A stretch of 64,000 bases of DNA from Phocaeicola faecalis (GCF_021730445.1 NZ_JADNRM010000004.1:1-64000), one strand, 5' to 3'; shown: positions 34,665-44,090, numbered from the stretch's first letter. Translations and numbers: made by a program. The notes: generated by a model not told the origin, from the sequence alone.

Positions 34665-37600
34665 TTATAATGTGACATTAAGCCCGAAAGATATGGTACG
34701 GAATGCCGGATAGTTCCATGACAATGTTTCCGGGTCAATACCTTTCGGCAATGATGAGAATGTAGCCAGATTTTCAATGCTGACAAAGGCCTTCAACTGC
34801 GACAAGGATGCTTTTGTTATCCATGCTTTCGGGAAAGTATAGGACAATGTAACATTCTTGATACGGAAATAGGAAGCATCTGACAAATATTTATCTGACT
34901 GACGGTAGTTAGAGGCCTGATTACCATAGTTACCATAAATGCGCGGGAACTCGGCATTAGGATTTAGAGCTGTATAATCCCCATTGGCTGCATCTACCGG
35001 CTGCCAGTAATTACTCAGGTCTTTATATAAAGCGATAAACTTGAAGTCTGAATACAAGGGGAAAGTCAGCGTATTGGCAATCCATGAGTCACGTTTGCCC
35101 GTACCTTGCATAAATACATTCAAATCGAATCCTTTGAAGTTTGCTCCCAACGTAATGCCATACAGATAGCGCGGGGTATTATTGCCAATCACTTTACGGT
35201 CGCCCGGATTATTCACTGTATTGTCTCCGCTCGAAATCATATTGGTGCCTCTTTCGTCATCCATCAGATTTTTAAACTTCACGTCACCCGGACGAGGATT
35301 ATAACCATCAATAGTGGCAACGCCGTCCTTCAATTTCCACGAAGAAGTATCTGTAAAATCATCTACAGTATAGAATCCATCAAATTCATATCCCCAGATT
35401 TCACCCAGTTCCTTGCCCTCATAATAATTCCAGAAAGTACTTCCATCACTCAGTGAACTGGTCAGGATATTCGATTCATTGGAATTATACTTCATAATTA
35501 CAGACTTGCTGTCCGACAAGTTGAAACCGACACGGTAACCCACTTTGCCAATCCGGTCGCGCCAATTAAAGCTTAGCTCCCAACCGCGGGTGCGCATATC
35601 TGCCGTATTCTGATAAGGAGCATTTGCACCGACAACGCCCGGTAATTGCATACCCGGAGCCAACATGCCGTTTGTATTGCGCTGATACCAGTCGAATGTA
35701 CCGGTGAAACGGTTGCTAAACATAGAGAAATCAAGGCCGATGTCGAATGTTCCTACCTTTTCCCAAGTAAAATTACTACTAACCAAAGCAGGAAGAGAAT
35801 TGATAGCCGTCACATAACTACCGCCGGACAACCAACCGTTGTACTTATTGGTCATGCTCATTGTGGGAATAAAAGAATAAGCCGGTACATTCTGGTTTCC
35901 AATCATACCATAAGAAGCGCGCAGTTTCAAAGAGCCCAACCAGCTCTGTGCACCCTCCATAAACTTTTCCTGAGCAATATTCCAACCTGTGGAAACAGAC
36001 GGGAAGAAACCGTAACGAGAATCTTTCGGGAACTTGGAAGAACCGTCATAACGGCCGTTCACTTCCAATAAATATCTATCTTTATAACTATAGTTCACAC
36101 GGAAAAATCCGCCACGTACTGCATATTCATTATATTTATCGGTAGCTTTCAACAGGCTGGAATCGCCCGAGCCTAATGAAGGCACTTCAACCACTGCCTG
36201 TCCGTATGAATATACTTCCATTGTTTCACGATAACTTGATTCCTGATTAAAACCGCCCATTACTTTAAATTTATGCTCTCCCAAACTAAAGTCATAGGTT
36301 GCATACAGGTTTATTGAATTATAATCGGTATATCTCTTTATCTTCCGCAGATAATCACTGGTCGGAGTCGTATTCTTGCCACCCTGAATGGTTGTATAGT
36401 CTACACTTCCGGTATACCAATGATAATCATATATATTTTTGTCGAACGTATATTCGAATGCTACCTGAAAACCTTTGAAAGGTTTCAAAATAGACTTCAA
36501 GAAAATACGTGGATTATCATATAATGTTTTTGCAGGGTTAGACCAACGAATCTGATTACTAGGAGTATTGAACGGTAGGCCGGCAGACCCTGCCGTTGAT
36601 ATGCCTTCAGGCATCGTTCCTTCAGGATGGTAGGATCCCAAGCGTGTTGAATATATTGCACCCAAAGCCGATGAAGGTTCCATATTCTTAGTGTGTGCAT
36701 AACTAAATGTTGCCTCTTGGGTAAACCACTTAGTAATATCTGCAGATATAAATCCACTCACATTCATACGCTCATATTTATCTTTATTGGTGATAAGCAC
36801 ACCGTCGTGCGAAATATAGCCGCCCGACAAACGATAGCGCAATTTCTCGGTACCGCCTGTCATGGAAATATTATGAGTCTGCTGAAAGCTGGTTTCAAGC
36901 ATGTTTTTCACCAAATCCTTTTCATTCAAATAATATACACCACCCTCTTCATCTTTATAAATACCATCGCCTACCGTCGGGATGGAAGAAGGATTGTTGC
37001 GGTATTGTTCCAGATAGCCCAACCATTTGCTCACACTCGGCGATCCCATTGTCCAAAACTGATCTCCGGCAGCATCCGAATATGCCTTCAAATACTCCGT
37101 CAGAGGAGCTTGCTCAGGCAAATTCATCGCTGATGCAAACGCAAAATTATTATTGTAGTTTAATTGGAAATTAGTTTGCCCTTGAGGACGTTTGGTGGTA
37201 ACCAAAATAACACCGCCAGCAGCACGTGCGCCATAAATGGCACCCGAAGCTGCATCTTTCAATACAGTAATAGTCTCGATGTCTTCGGGATTAATCATGT
37301 CCAAATCCCCTTCCACATTATCTATCAAAATCAAAGGACTAATGGTATTGCCATAAGAGCCGTTGTCATTCTTGATACCTACAGAGTATGCTCCGCGAAT
37401 CTGGAAAGACTTGCTCTTACCGGGAGCATTACCATTGCTGGAAACCAGCAAACCCGGAACAGTTCCTTGTAATGCATCTGCCGCTTTAGACAACGGACGA
37501 TTACCTATCACTTCGTCCATCTTTACAGAAGCGACAGCACCGGTCAGGTTGGCTTTTTTCTGAGAACCATAACCCACCACTATTACTTCATCCAATGTCT

Positions 37601-38183
37601 CCGTGTCTTCATGAAGAACAATCTGAGCCGTTTTGGAATCACTGATTGTTACCACTTGCGGTTTATAACCGATATAAGTGATTTGTACTTTCACCGGTAA
37701 TTGCGACACCTCCAAAGAGAATTTTCCGTCAAGGTCTGTAATACAACCATTCGTTGTGTTTGCCACCATCACAGAAGCTCCGATAATCGGTTCCTGAGCG
37801 GCATCTACAACGATTCCGGAAATGGTAGTCTGTTTGGCCTGTTGCGGTTTATAAACAGAAATACGTTCTCCTTCTACTTCATAACGTATATTCTTGCCGG
37901 CAAATAAAATCTCCAGCACTTCCTTGACACTTTTGTTCTTCACATCGATAGAAATCTTCTGGTTCGTATTGATATCATTGTTACGAACCAAAAAAGAATA
38001 ACCCGTCTGTCTTTCAATTTCATTGAAGACTTGATTCAAGGATACAGAACGCTGCTGCATGGAAAATCTTGCCTCTTGAATAGGCAATGCAGCAAAAGCG
38101 ACATTTCCCCATAAAAGGAATGAAGCTGCCCATGCCAGAGGGACCCAATGCCCCCTGCGAGTCTTGCAAAAAGTTTTTTTCAT
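34665..38183 (-). CDS. SusC/RagA family TonB-linked outer-membrane transporter with STN domain
   Basis: 1172 residues. After the signal peptide comes a secretin/TonB short N-terminal (STN) domain (about 45-110, 'NQVFNEIERQTGYSFLVRN'). A carboxypeptidase-like domain ('TISGIVVDAAQEPIIGASVM'), the TonB-box region 'TLDEVIVVGYGSQKK', the plug with 'VLKDAASGAIYGARAAGGVILVTTK', and a 22-strand barrel follow. The STN domain is the part that signals to a FecR-type anti-sigma factor, and such a gene lies 60 bp upstream. Import of an oligosaccharide across the outer membrane with SusD is expected. Confidence 0.95.
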   Translation of the reverse strand: MKKTFCKTRRGHWVPLAWAASFLLWGNVAFAALPIQEARFSMQQRSVSLNQVFNEIERQTGYSFLVRNNDINTNQKISIDVKNKSVKEVLEILFAGKNIRYEVEGERISVYKPQQAKQTTISGIVVDAAQEPIIGASVMVANTTNGCITDLDGKFSLEVSQLPVKVQITYIGYKPQVVTISDSKTAQIVLHEDTETLDEVIVVGYGSQKKANLTGAVASVKMDEVIGNRPLSKAADALQGTVPGLLVSSNGNAPGKSKSFQIRGAYSVGIKNDNGSYGNTISPLILIDNVEGDLDMINPEDIETITVLKDAASGAIYGARAAGGVILVTTKRPQGQTNFQLNYNNNFAFASAMNLPEQAPLTEYLKAYSDAAGDQFWTMGSPSVSKWLGYLEQYRNNPSSIPTVGDGIYKDEEGGVYYLNEKDLVKNMLETSFQQTHNISMTGGTEKLRYRLSGGYISHDGVLITNKDKYERMNVSGFISADITKWFTQEATFSYAHTKNMEPSSALGAIYSTRLGSYHPEGTMPEGISTAGSAGLPFNTPSNQIRWSNPAKTLYDNPRIFLKSILKPFKGFQVAFEYTFDKNIYDYHWYTGSVDYTTIQGGKNTTPTSDYLRKIKRYTDYNSINLYATYDFSLGEHKFKVMGGFNQESSYRETMEVYSYGQAVVEVPSLGSGDSSLLKATDKYNEYAVRGGFFRVNYSYKDRYLLEVNGRYDGSSKFPKDSRYGFFPSVSTGWNIAQEKFMEGAQSWLGSLKLRASYGMIGNQNVPAYSFIPTMSMTNKYNGWLSGGSYVTAINSLPALVSSNFTWEKVGTFDIGLDFSMFSNRFTGTFDWYQRNTNGMLAPGMQLPGVVGANAPYQNTADMRTRGWELSFNWRDRIGKVGYRVGFNLSDSKSVIMKYNSNESNILTSSLSDGSTFWNYYEGKELGEIWGYEFDGFYTVDDFTDTSSWKLKDGVATIDGYNPRPGDVKFKNLMDDERGTNMISSGDNTVNNPGDRKVIGNNTPRYLYGITLGANFKGFDLNVFMQGTGKRDSWIANTLTFPLYSDFKFIALYKDLSNYWQPVDAANGDYTALNPNAEFPRIYGNYGNQASNYRQSDKYLSDASYFRIKNVTLSYTFPKAWITKASLSQLKAFVSIENLATFSSLPKGIDPETLSWNYPAFRTISFGLNVTL

Positions 38184-38243
38184 ACTTAGAATTATTAGTT
38201 AACAAAAATATTTAAGGTGTACCTATAGGTACGGTTTTACATA

Positions 38244-39257
38244 CTATCTATCAGCAATAACCACGGTTTTCCCCTTCCTTCTCCAGACAAATTTATTATC
38301 TACATCCAGATAAGAAAGAACCTCATCCAAAGTCAGGTCCGCATCTATACTACCGGAAAAATATTCCGTATTCACCTTTTGGGATTGGATTAGAATCTGA
38401 ACATCATATTTTTTTCCGACAGTTTTCAAGATATGAAATAAGGTTTCGTTTACAAAGACAAGACGTCCTGTTGTCCACATCACTTGAGAACCGGCATCTA
38501 CACCCCTTACAGACAAGATATTTTTTGCCTTGTCATACACAGCTTGTTCATTGGGCAAGAGGTAAAACTTATCAGTCTCATCCGAAGCCATGGACACCTT
38601 GACCCTTCCTTCCAAAAGACTGACTTTTATGTTGGGCTCGTCCAGGTAAGACGATACATTAAATTTGGTGCCAAGTACCTTGATATTCAAATCCGCCGCA
38701 TGAACGATAAAGGGCTTTTCCGCATCTTTTGCCACTTCAAAGTACGCTTCCCCATTCAGATAAACCTCACGTTCAGCCTTATTCTGAAATGATGCATCAT
38801 ACTTTATGATTGTACCTCCGTTGAGGTAAACCAATGTGCTGTCCGGCAATATCAGTTTGGATTGCGCACCCTGAGGTATTTCTATTTGGCAGTAGGAAAC
38901 AGGCGGGGCAACCACTTCTGCCGAATGATTGTTCAAATAAATGAAACTAATGCTAAAGCCAATCAGTAATGTGACCATTGCAGCAAAGCTACCAACTCTC
39001 ATCCTTCTAAATAAAGTACGCTGTGGAGAGGAACGAAGACCTAACTTTTCACGCAAAGACTCAAGGTTCTGCTCCTTCCTCCGTTCAAACCAAGGCACAG
39101 AAGCAATGGCATAAGCACGTGACATTTCACGATACTTCTCCCGGCAGGAAGCATCTGTATGTAATAATTCGGTCATCCTCTGTATATCTTCAGGCGTTAT
39201 ATCACCTTTCAGATAATCCAGCATCAAGCCATCAAACTCATGTATTGAATTGCTCAT
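38244..39257 (-). CDS. FecR-family anti-sigma factor
   Basis: 337 residues. A cytoplasmic head of about 85 residues ('LMLDYLKGDITPEDIQRMTELL') would bind the sigma factor. One membrane helix (about 88-107) follows. The periplasmic FecR domain shows 'QIEIPQGAQSKLILPDSTLVYLNGGTIIKY', 'REVYLNGEAYFEVAKDAEKPFIV' and 'VLGTKFNVSSY'. The C-terminal part (about 255-337) is STN-like. It would relay ligand binding by SusC to the sigma factor encoded upstream. Confidence 0.93.
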   Translation of the reverse strand: MSNSIHEFDGLMLDYLKGDITPEDIQRMTELLHTDASCREKYREMSRAYAIASVPWFERRKEQNLESLREKLGLRSSPQRTLFRRMRVGSFAAMVTLLIGFSISFIYLNNHSAEVVAPPVSYCQIEIPQGAQSKLILPDSTLVYLNGGTIIKYDASFQNKAEREVYLNGEAYFEVAKDAEKPFIVHAADLNIKVLGTKFNVSSYLDEPNIKVSLLEGRVKVSMASDETDKFYLLPNEQAVYDKAKNILSVRGVDAGSQVMWTTGRLVFVNETLFHILKTVGKKYDVQILIQSQKVNTEYFSGSIDADLTLDEVLSYLDVDNKFVWRRKGKTVVIADR

Positions 39258-39345
39258 TCTGTTGGTTTTGTATTACTAACTATTAATAATACACGCGCCA
39301 TCTTAAAAGCATTTAATAAAATACGGACTTTTTTTTATTATCTAT

Positions 39346-39921
39346 TTAAAAAAGAAAAAATAAGAGAATTCCGACCCGTGAACCCAACTTCTCCTTCAGC
39401 TTGTCCATCGCATTTTTAATATGTACGCGCACAGTGTTGACAGAGATTCCATTCTTTTCAGCAATCTCCTGCGGAGTAAGTTCAGAATAAAGATATTGTT
39501 CAAAAATAGTTTTGCACTTATCGGGAAGGGAAGTAATTACAGCTTGTACCTGACGCTCCAAGTCGGCCTGTTCCATTTCTTTTAAAGGACTACATTCACT
39601 CATGCAATATTCTTCCTGATATTCAAGTAACGTTTCACGATATTCATCCACCACGCGCTCACGGCTATGGAGTGAACGCAAATAATTCAAACATCCGTTT
39701 TGCACACTGCGCACTAAATAAGAATGAATAGGAAATAATAAATCACCACGTTTATACCACAATTTCATAAAGACTTCATTCACTATATCCTGAGCCTCCT
39801 GAGAATTGAAGATATAAGAATTAGCACAAGCACATAAATAAACGAAATAGTCATTATAAAGACGCTCGAAAGCCTTTACATCGCCTTTATTTATTCTGTC
39901 AATTACTGCTTGATTTATCAT
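39346..39921 (-). CDS. ECF sigma factor of the SusC/FecR locus
   Basis: 191 residues from the ATG at 39921. The frame runs 11 codons further, but a -7 box (TATATTTG, 39952-39959, minus strand) covers that start. Region 2: 'LCACANSYIFNSQEAQDIVNEVFMKLWYKR'. Region 4: 'ITSLPDKCKTIFEQYLYSELTPQEIAEKNGISVNTVRVHIKNAMDKL'. It probably activates the FecR-SusC-SusD-sulfatase genes when the matching glycan is present, as in mucin-type loci of Bacteroides. Confidence 0.92.
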   Translation of the reverse strand: MINQAVIDRINKGDVKAFERLYNDYFVYLCACANSYIFNSQEAQDIVNEVFMKLWYKRGDLLFPIHSYLVRSVQNGCLNYLRSLHSRERVVDEYRETLLEYQEEYCMSECSPLKEMEQADLERQVQAVITSLPDKCKTIFEQYLYSELTPQEIAEKNGISVNTVRVHIKNAMDKLKEKLGSRVGILLFFLF

Positions 39922-40065
39922 TTTCCGTTCTTCGTTTTCTATCACGAAGCACAAATATACAGCTTTTTTAATGACTTTTAATCATATACGGTGATTATTT
40001 TACGAAAAGAAGAAGTGTAATGAACAGCATTTGCAAGAAATTGGAAATTAATGAAAAGAAAGAAA

Positions 40066-40095
40066 TTGGAAATCAAAAACAAAAGATTACATTTG
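40066..40095 (+). promoter_or_regulatory. Promoter of the cytidine deaminase gene
   Basis: TTG at 40066-40068, a 19-bp spacer and TACATTTG at 40088-40095. It lies inside a longer open frame and so supports the ATG at 40120. Confidence 0.75.
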
Positions 40096-40119
40096 CATAT
40101 AAACCAAGGCTTAAACACC

Positions 40120-40605
40120 ATGAAAGAAATCAAACTGGAAATCAATATCGAAGCACGTAATTATGACGAATTAACGGAAGAAGACCGTAAATTGGTGGAT
40201 GCAGCGTGCGAAGCAACACAAAGGAGTTATGCACCTTATTCGCATTTTTCGGTAGGAGCCGCCGCCCTGCTGGAAAACGGCGTTGTGGTAACGGGAACCA
40301 ATCAGGAAAATGCGGCCTATCCTTCCGGATTATGTGCCGAACGCACTACTCTATTTTATGCCAATTCCCAATACCCCGACCAAGCGGTAAAAGTGCTTGC
40401 CATTGCCGCACGTACCGAACATGACTTCCTTGACACTCCTATTCCTCCTTGCGGTGCCTGCCGGCAAGTGTTACTGGAAACTGAAAAGCGGTTTGGACAC
40501 CCAATGCGCATCTTACTTTACAGCAAATCAGACATTTATATCATGAAAGGGGTAAGTGCTTTGTTGCCTTTGTCCTTCGACGGAGATTATTTAACAACGG
40601 ATTAG
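40120..40605 (+). CDS. cdd: Cytidine deaminase
   Basis: 161 residues. The zinc site is formed by 'GLCAERTTLF' (Cys and catalytic Glu) and 'PPCGACRQVLLE' (two Cys), the standard tetrameric cytidine deaminase arrangement. The substrate-binding start 'RSYAPYSHFSVGAAALLENG' is present. It deaminates cytidine and deoxycytidine to uridine forms in pyrimidine salvage. The start is set by the promoter 25 nt upstream. Confidence 0.93.
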   Translation: MKEIKLEINIEARNYDELTEEDRKLVDAACEATQRSYAPYSHFSVGAAALLENGVVVTGTNQENAAYPSGLCAERTTLFYANSQYPDQAVKVLAIAARTEHDFLDTPIPPCGACRQVLLETEKRFGHPMRILLYSKSDIYIMKGVSALLPLSFDGDYLTTD

Positions 40606-40654
40606 ATACCTGTCCGCCAATATATTTTTTTGTATTAGCATTTTTCATAAAAGA

Positions 40655-40720
40655 CATGCGTACGCATAAGCCTGTGCGGACGTATGGGCTCTGCTGTATG
40701 CTGTCCAACCGGACAGATAC
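40655..40720. repeat. Degenerate 22-bp tandem repeat (locus C)
   Basis: Two related units at 40655-40676 and 40677-40698, with a third, weaker one to 40720. The first begins CATGCGTACGC and is the closest relative of the unit at 26448. Located between cdd and the next gene. Confidence 0.5.
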
Positions 40721-40866
40721 AAAAAAGTTTTTTATCCGCCGTAAAGAGAATGAATAATCCTTTCATCATTCTCGAAAAAAAGAAAGATTCTTTCCGAGTG
40801 TCGACTCTTTTTTGTATGTTTGCGAGAACAAAACCAAAATGAATTCAATAATCTAAAAAGAAAACC

Positions 40867-41508
40867 ATGAAAGTCAAGAAAATAACTACATCTGTTAATG
40901 ATGCACAAGCTGTGCCCCAAGTGCTGGACAATGAAGGCGTATCATTTCAAAAGATAGATACTGTAAATTGGAAAGAATATCCTTATCACCCTGAAGCTGC
41001 TTTTCGCATTGCGCATACGGCTGATTCCATTTTAATACATTATAAAGTGACCGAAGGCAGTGTTCGTGCCAAATATGGCGAAGATAACGGAGCGGTCTGG
41101 ACTGATTCATGCATGGAGTTTTTTTCTATTCCTGCAGACGATGGTGTGTATTACAATATGGAGTGTAGCTGTATCGGCACATTTCTGGTTGGGGCAGGAG
41201 CTGGGCGGAATAATCGGGAACATGCACCGCGTGAAGTGATGGAAAAAGTGTCCCGTTGGTCGAGCTTGGGCCGTACACCTTTTGAAGAACGGATAGGGGA
41301 ATGTACGTGGGAAGTGGCTTTGGTCATTCCTTATGCCGTATTCTTTAAGCACCGGATTACTTCATTGGACGGGCATACGGTGAAGGCTAACTTTTACAAA
41401 TGCGGTGATGAATTGCAAACTCCACATTTCTTGTCGTGGAACCCCATTAATATAGAAAAACCGGATTTCCACAGACCCGATTTCTTTGGTTCCTTGGAAT
41501 TTGAGTAA
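40867..41508 (+). CDS. CBM9-like carbohydrate-binding domain protein without a signal peptide
   Basis: 213 residues. 'AFRIAHTADSILIHYKVTEGSVRAKY', 'VWTDSCMEFFSIP', 'YYNMECSCIGTFLVGAG', 'WEVALVIPYAVFF' and the end 'LSWNPINIEKPDFHRPDFFGSLEFE' follow the family-9-like carbohydrate-binding (DOMON-type) fold common in Bacteroides. The N-terminus 'MKVKKITTSVNDAQ' has no export signal, so the protein seems cytoplasmic, which is odd for a glycan-binding module. A -7 box TATGTTTG (40815-40822) precedes it. No enzyme domain is fused to it. Confidence 0.7.
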   Translation: MKVKKITTSVNDAQAVPQVLDNEGVSFQKIDTVNWKEYPYHPEAAFRIAHTADSILIHYKVTEGSVRAKYGEDNGAVWTDSCMEFFSIPADDGVYYNMECSCIGTFLVGAGAGRNNREHAPREVMEKVSRWSSLGRTPFEERIGECTWEVALVIPYAVFFKHRITSLDGHTVKANFYKCGDELQTPHFLSWNPINIEKPDFHRPDFFGSLEFE

Positions 41509-41590
41509 AAACGTGAATTATTTGAAAAAGAATACATACTGCCGGATAAAATCAGTATGTTTGCGAGTAACAATTTAAAATGAGAAAATT

Positions 41591-42148
41591 ATGACAGCAA
41601 TTATCGTGATTGTAGTAGTCGTTATCTTGGTGGCCTGGTTGGTTTCCATGTATAATTCATTGGTTAAAATGCGTAATAACCGCGAGAATGCGTTTGCAGA
41701 CATCGATGTTCAGCTAAAGCAGCGCCATGACTTGGTCCCTCAGTTGGTGGAAACTGTAAAAGGATATGCGGCTCACGAAAAAGATACGTTGGAACGGGTT
41801 ATCAATGCTCGCAACGGGGCTATCGGTGCCAAAACCATTGATGAGAAAATTGTAGCAGAGAATGCCTTGTCTTCTGCTTTGAGTGGATTGAAAATAACAT
41901 TGGAAGCCTATCCGGACCTGAAAGCAAACCAAAACTTTCTTCAGTTGCAGGAAGAAATAGCCGATTTGGAAAATAAGCTTTCTTCCGTGCGCCGTTATTT
42001 TAATTCTGCTACAAAAGAATATAATAATGCAGTAGAGACATTCCCTTCCAATATTTTGGCAGGTATGTTCGGTTTCCGTAAAGAAGTGATGTTTGACTTG
42101 GGAGAGCAACGCGCTACTTTGGAGGAAGCTCCTAAAATTAAATTTTAA
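41591..42148 (+). CDS. LemA family protein
   Basis: 185 residues. One N-terminal membrane helix (about 3-20) is followed by 'YNSLVKMRNNRENAFADIDVQLKQRHDLVPQLVETVKGYAAHEKDTLERVINAR', the LemA signature, and a long antiparallel helical bundle ending 'VRRYFNSATKEYNNAVETFPSNILAGMFGF'. LemA proteins are often encoded next to M48 or TPM-type membrane proteins, as here. A -7 box TATGTTTG (41556-41563) sits upstream. Molecular role not established. Confidence 0.93.
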   Translation: MTAIIVIVVVVILVAWLVSMYNSLVKMRNNRENAFADIDVQLKQRHDLVPQLVETVKGYAAHEKDTLERVINARNGAIGAKTIDEKIVAENALSSALSGLKITLEAYPDLKANQNFLQLQEEIADLENKLSSVRRYFNSATKEYNNAVETFPSNILAGMFGFRKEVMFDLGEQRATLEEAPKIKF

Positions 42149-42153
42149 GGACG

Positions 42154-43125
42154 ATGCAATATGTTGGCATACACACACAGCAGAGCAGGAATAACCTTCG
42201 TTCGCTGCTTCTGCTCTGTTTGTTTCCCTGCCTGGTAGTGGGGCTTTTGTTTGTGTTTTGTTATTTGCTGGTTTATTTGACACAAGGTGATGCCCCCCAT
42301 TATTATCAGGTGAGTGTCACCGACCGGTCAATGGCTTTATTTATAGAAATGGCTCCTTATGTATTGGGAGGCGTATTCATTTGGTTTCTGATAGCCTACT
42401 TTGCCAATACTTCCATCATCAATGCTGCTACGGGCGCCCGTCCTTTGGAGCGGAAAGAAAATAAACGTGTTTATAATCTGGTGGAAAATCTTTGTATGAG
42501 TCAGGGGATGCCGATGCCTAAAATCAACATTATAAATGATGATTCACTGAATGCCTATGCCAGTGGTATAAATAAGAAAAGCTACACCGTAACATTGTCT
42601 AAAGGCATCATTGAGAAACTGAATGATGAAGAACTGGAAGCTGTTATCGCCCATGAATTGTCCCATATCCGTAATCATGATGTACGTTTGCTTATCATCT
42701 CCATCGTGTTTGTGGGAATTTTCTCGATGTTGGCACAGATAGCATTGCGCTCCGCTTATTATTCTTCTTTTACACGTAAACGTGATGACAAAGGAGGGGC
42801 GGCCTTGATTATTCTGTTGACTATGTTGGTTGCGGCTGTCGGATATTTCTTTGCCATATTGATGCGTTTTGCCATTTCGCGCAAACGCGAGTATTTGGCA
42901 GATGCAGGTTCGGCGGAGATGACGAAGAATCCTTTGGCTTTGGCAAGTGCTTTGCGTAAGATATCGGCCGATCCTGATATAGAAGCGGTGAAGCGTGAAG
43001 ATGTGGCCCAGCTCTTTATTCAGCATCCGGGAAAGCAGGCGGAGAGTGCATTGAGTGGGCTGAGCGGACTGTTTGCGACACATCCTCCTATCGAAAAACG
43101 AATACAAATATTGGAACAATTCTAG
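42154..43125 (+). CDS. M48 family (HtpX-like) membrane metalloprotease
   Basis: 323 residues. Two N-terminal membrane helices (about 22-45, 60-82) are followed by the zinc motif HELSH at 167-171 in 'AVIAHELSHIRNHD', two further helices (about 175-195 and 215-238), and the third zinc ligand Glu in 'SRKREYLADAGSAEM'. HtpX-type enzymes cleave misfolded inner-membrane proteins. The gene is 5 bp after lemA and 3 bp before a peptidoglycan hydrolase gene, so the three are an operon, perhaps for envelope quality control. Confidence 0.9.
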   Translation: MQYVGIHTQQSRNNLRSLLLLCLFPCLVVGLLFVFCYLLVYLTQGDAPHYYQVSVTDRSMALFIEMAPYVLGGVFIWFLIAYFANTSIINAATGARPLERKENKRVYNLVENLCMSQGMPMPKINIINDDSLNAYASGINKKSYTVTLSKGIIEKLNDEELEAVIAHELSHIRNHDVRLLIISIVFVGIFSMLAQIALRSAYYSSFTRKRDDKGGAALIILLTMLVAAVGYFFAILMRFAISRKREYLADAGSAEMTKNPLALASALRKISADPDIEAVKREDVAQLFIQHPGKQAESALSGLSGLFATHPPIEKRIQILEQF

Positions 43126-43128
43126 AAG

Positions 43129-44022
43129 ATGAAAACGACGCTTGGATATATTATTCTTATGGTGCTGTGCGGATGCTGTTTCTTTACGGCACAGGCTCAG
43201 ACGCGTAACCGCCAATACGAAGAATACATTCATAAGTATAAGGATATAGCTATTGAGGAAATGAAGCGTTATCGCATCCCTGCCAGTATCACACTGGCAC
43301 AGGGGCTGTTGGAATCGGGGGCCGGAAAAAGTACTTTATCCCGTAAGTCGAACAATCATTTTGGCATTAAGTGCGGGGGAGACTGGACGGGACGTACGGT
43401 GCGTTATGATGATGATGCCCGTAATGAATGTTTCCGTGCTTACAAGCATCCGCGTGAGTCATACGAAGACCATTCCAAATTTTTGAAAGGGCGTTCGCGT
43501 TATGCTTCTTTGTTTAAGTTGAAGATAACGGATTATAAAGGTTGGGCGCATGGACTGAAAAAAGCCGGATATGCAACAGATCCCCGCTATGCCTATCGTT
43601 TGATTGACATTATCGAATTGTATGATTTGCATAAATTCGATACTCGTGACGGTATCAAGTGGATGAAAGAATTTCCAAACCCACACCAGCCTTATTTGGC
43701 AAATGATTTGCTATATATTGTGGTGCGTAGCGGGGATACTTTTAAAAGCCTGTCGAAAGAGTTTGGTATCAGCCAGCGTAAACTTAGAAAGTATAATGAC
43801 TTGTATAAAGGATATGTATTGAAACCGGGAGATATTATCTATTTGGATAAGAAACACCGTCGTGCCGACAAAGAGCATATTGTCCATGTGGTACGTCGTG
43901 GAGACTCCATGTATTCCATCGCACAGAAATATGGAATCCGTCTGAAGAATCTATATAAAATGAATAAAATGAAGCCTGAGGATGCAGCACCGAAGGTGGG
44001 GGAAATATTGCGTCTGCGATGA
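43129..44022 (+). CDS. GH73 glucosaminidase with two LysM domains
   Basis: 297 residues with a signal peptide (cleavage near Ala-Gln-Ala-Gln, residue 24). The glucosaminidase domain (about 30-165) shows 'IPASITLAQGLLESGAGKSTLSRKSNNHFGIKCGG' with the catalytic Glu, then 'FLKGRSRYASLF' and 'WAHGLKKAGYATDPRYAYRLI'. Two LysM modules (about 188-235, 243-292) bind peptidoglycan. It cleaves between GlcNAc and MurNAc in the periplasm. It ends the lemA-M48 operon; a palindrome 47 bp past the stop could end transcription. Confidence 0.92.
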   Translation: MKTTLGYIILMVLCGCCFFTAQAQTRNRQYEEYIHKYKDIAIEEMKRYRIPASITLAQGLLESGAGKSTLSRKSNNHFGIKCGGDWTGRTVRYDDDARNECFRAYKHPRESYEDHSKFLKGRSRYASLFKLKITDYKGWAHGLKKAGYATDPRYAYRLIDIIELYDLHKFDTRDGIKWMKEFPNPHQPYLANDLLYIVVRSGDTFKSLSKEFGISQRKLRKYNDLYKGYVLKPGDIIYLDKKHRRADKEHIVHVVRRGDSMYSIAQKYGIRLKNLYKMNKMKPEDAAPKVGEILRLR

Positions 44023-44068
44023 AACGGAACCGGGAGGATGTCCGTTTGCAGAAGTTTAAAAACGTACA

Positions 44069-44090
44069 GGGTGTTCGATATCGGACACCC
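44069..44090. promoter_or_regulatory. Upstream activator site 1 (near-palindrome GTGTTCG-N4-CGGACAC)
   Basis: A 22-bp near-perfect palindrome with GGG/CCC flanks; one T replaces the C needed for full symmetry. Its centre (44079.5) lies 55.5 bp upstream of the second G of the -24 element of the adaptor promoter. The same core recurs at the same distance before two other promoters of this locus. A T-rich run follows this copy only, so it may double as a terminator for the upstream gene. Confidence 0.75.
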
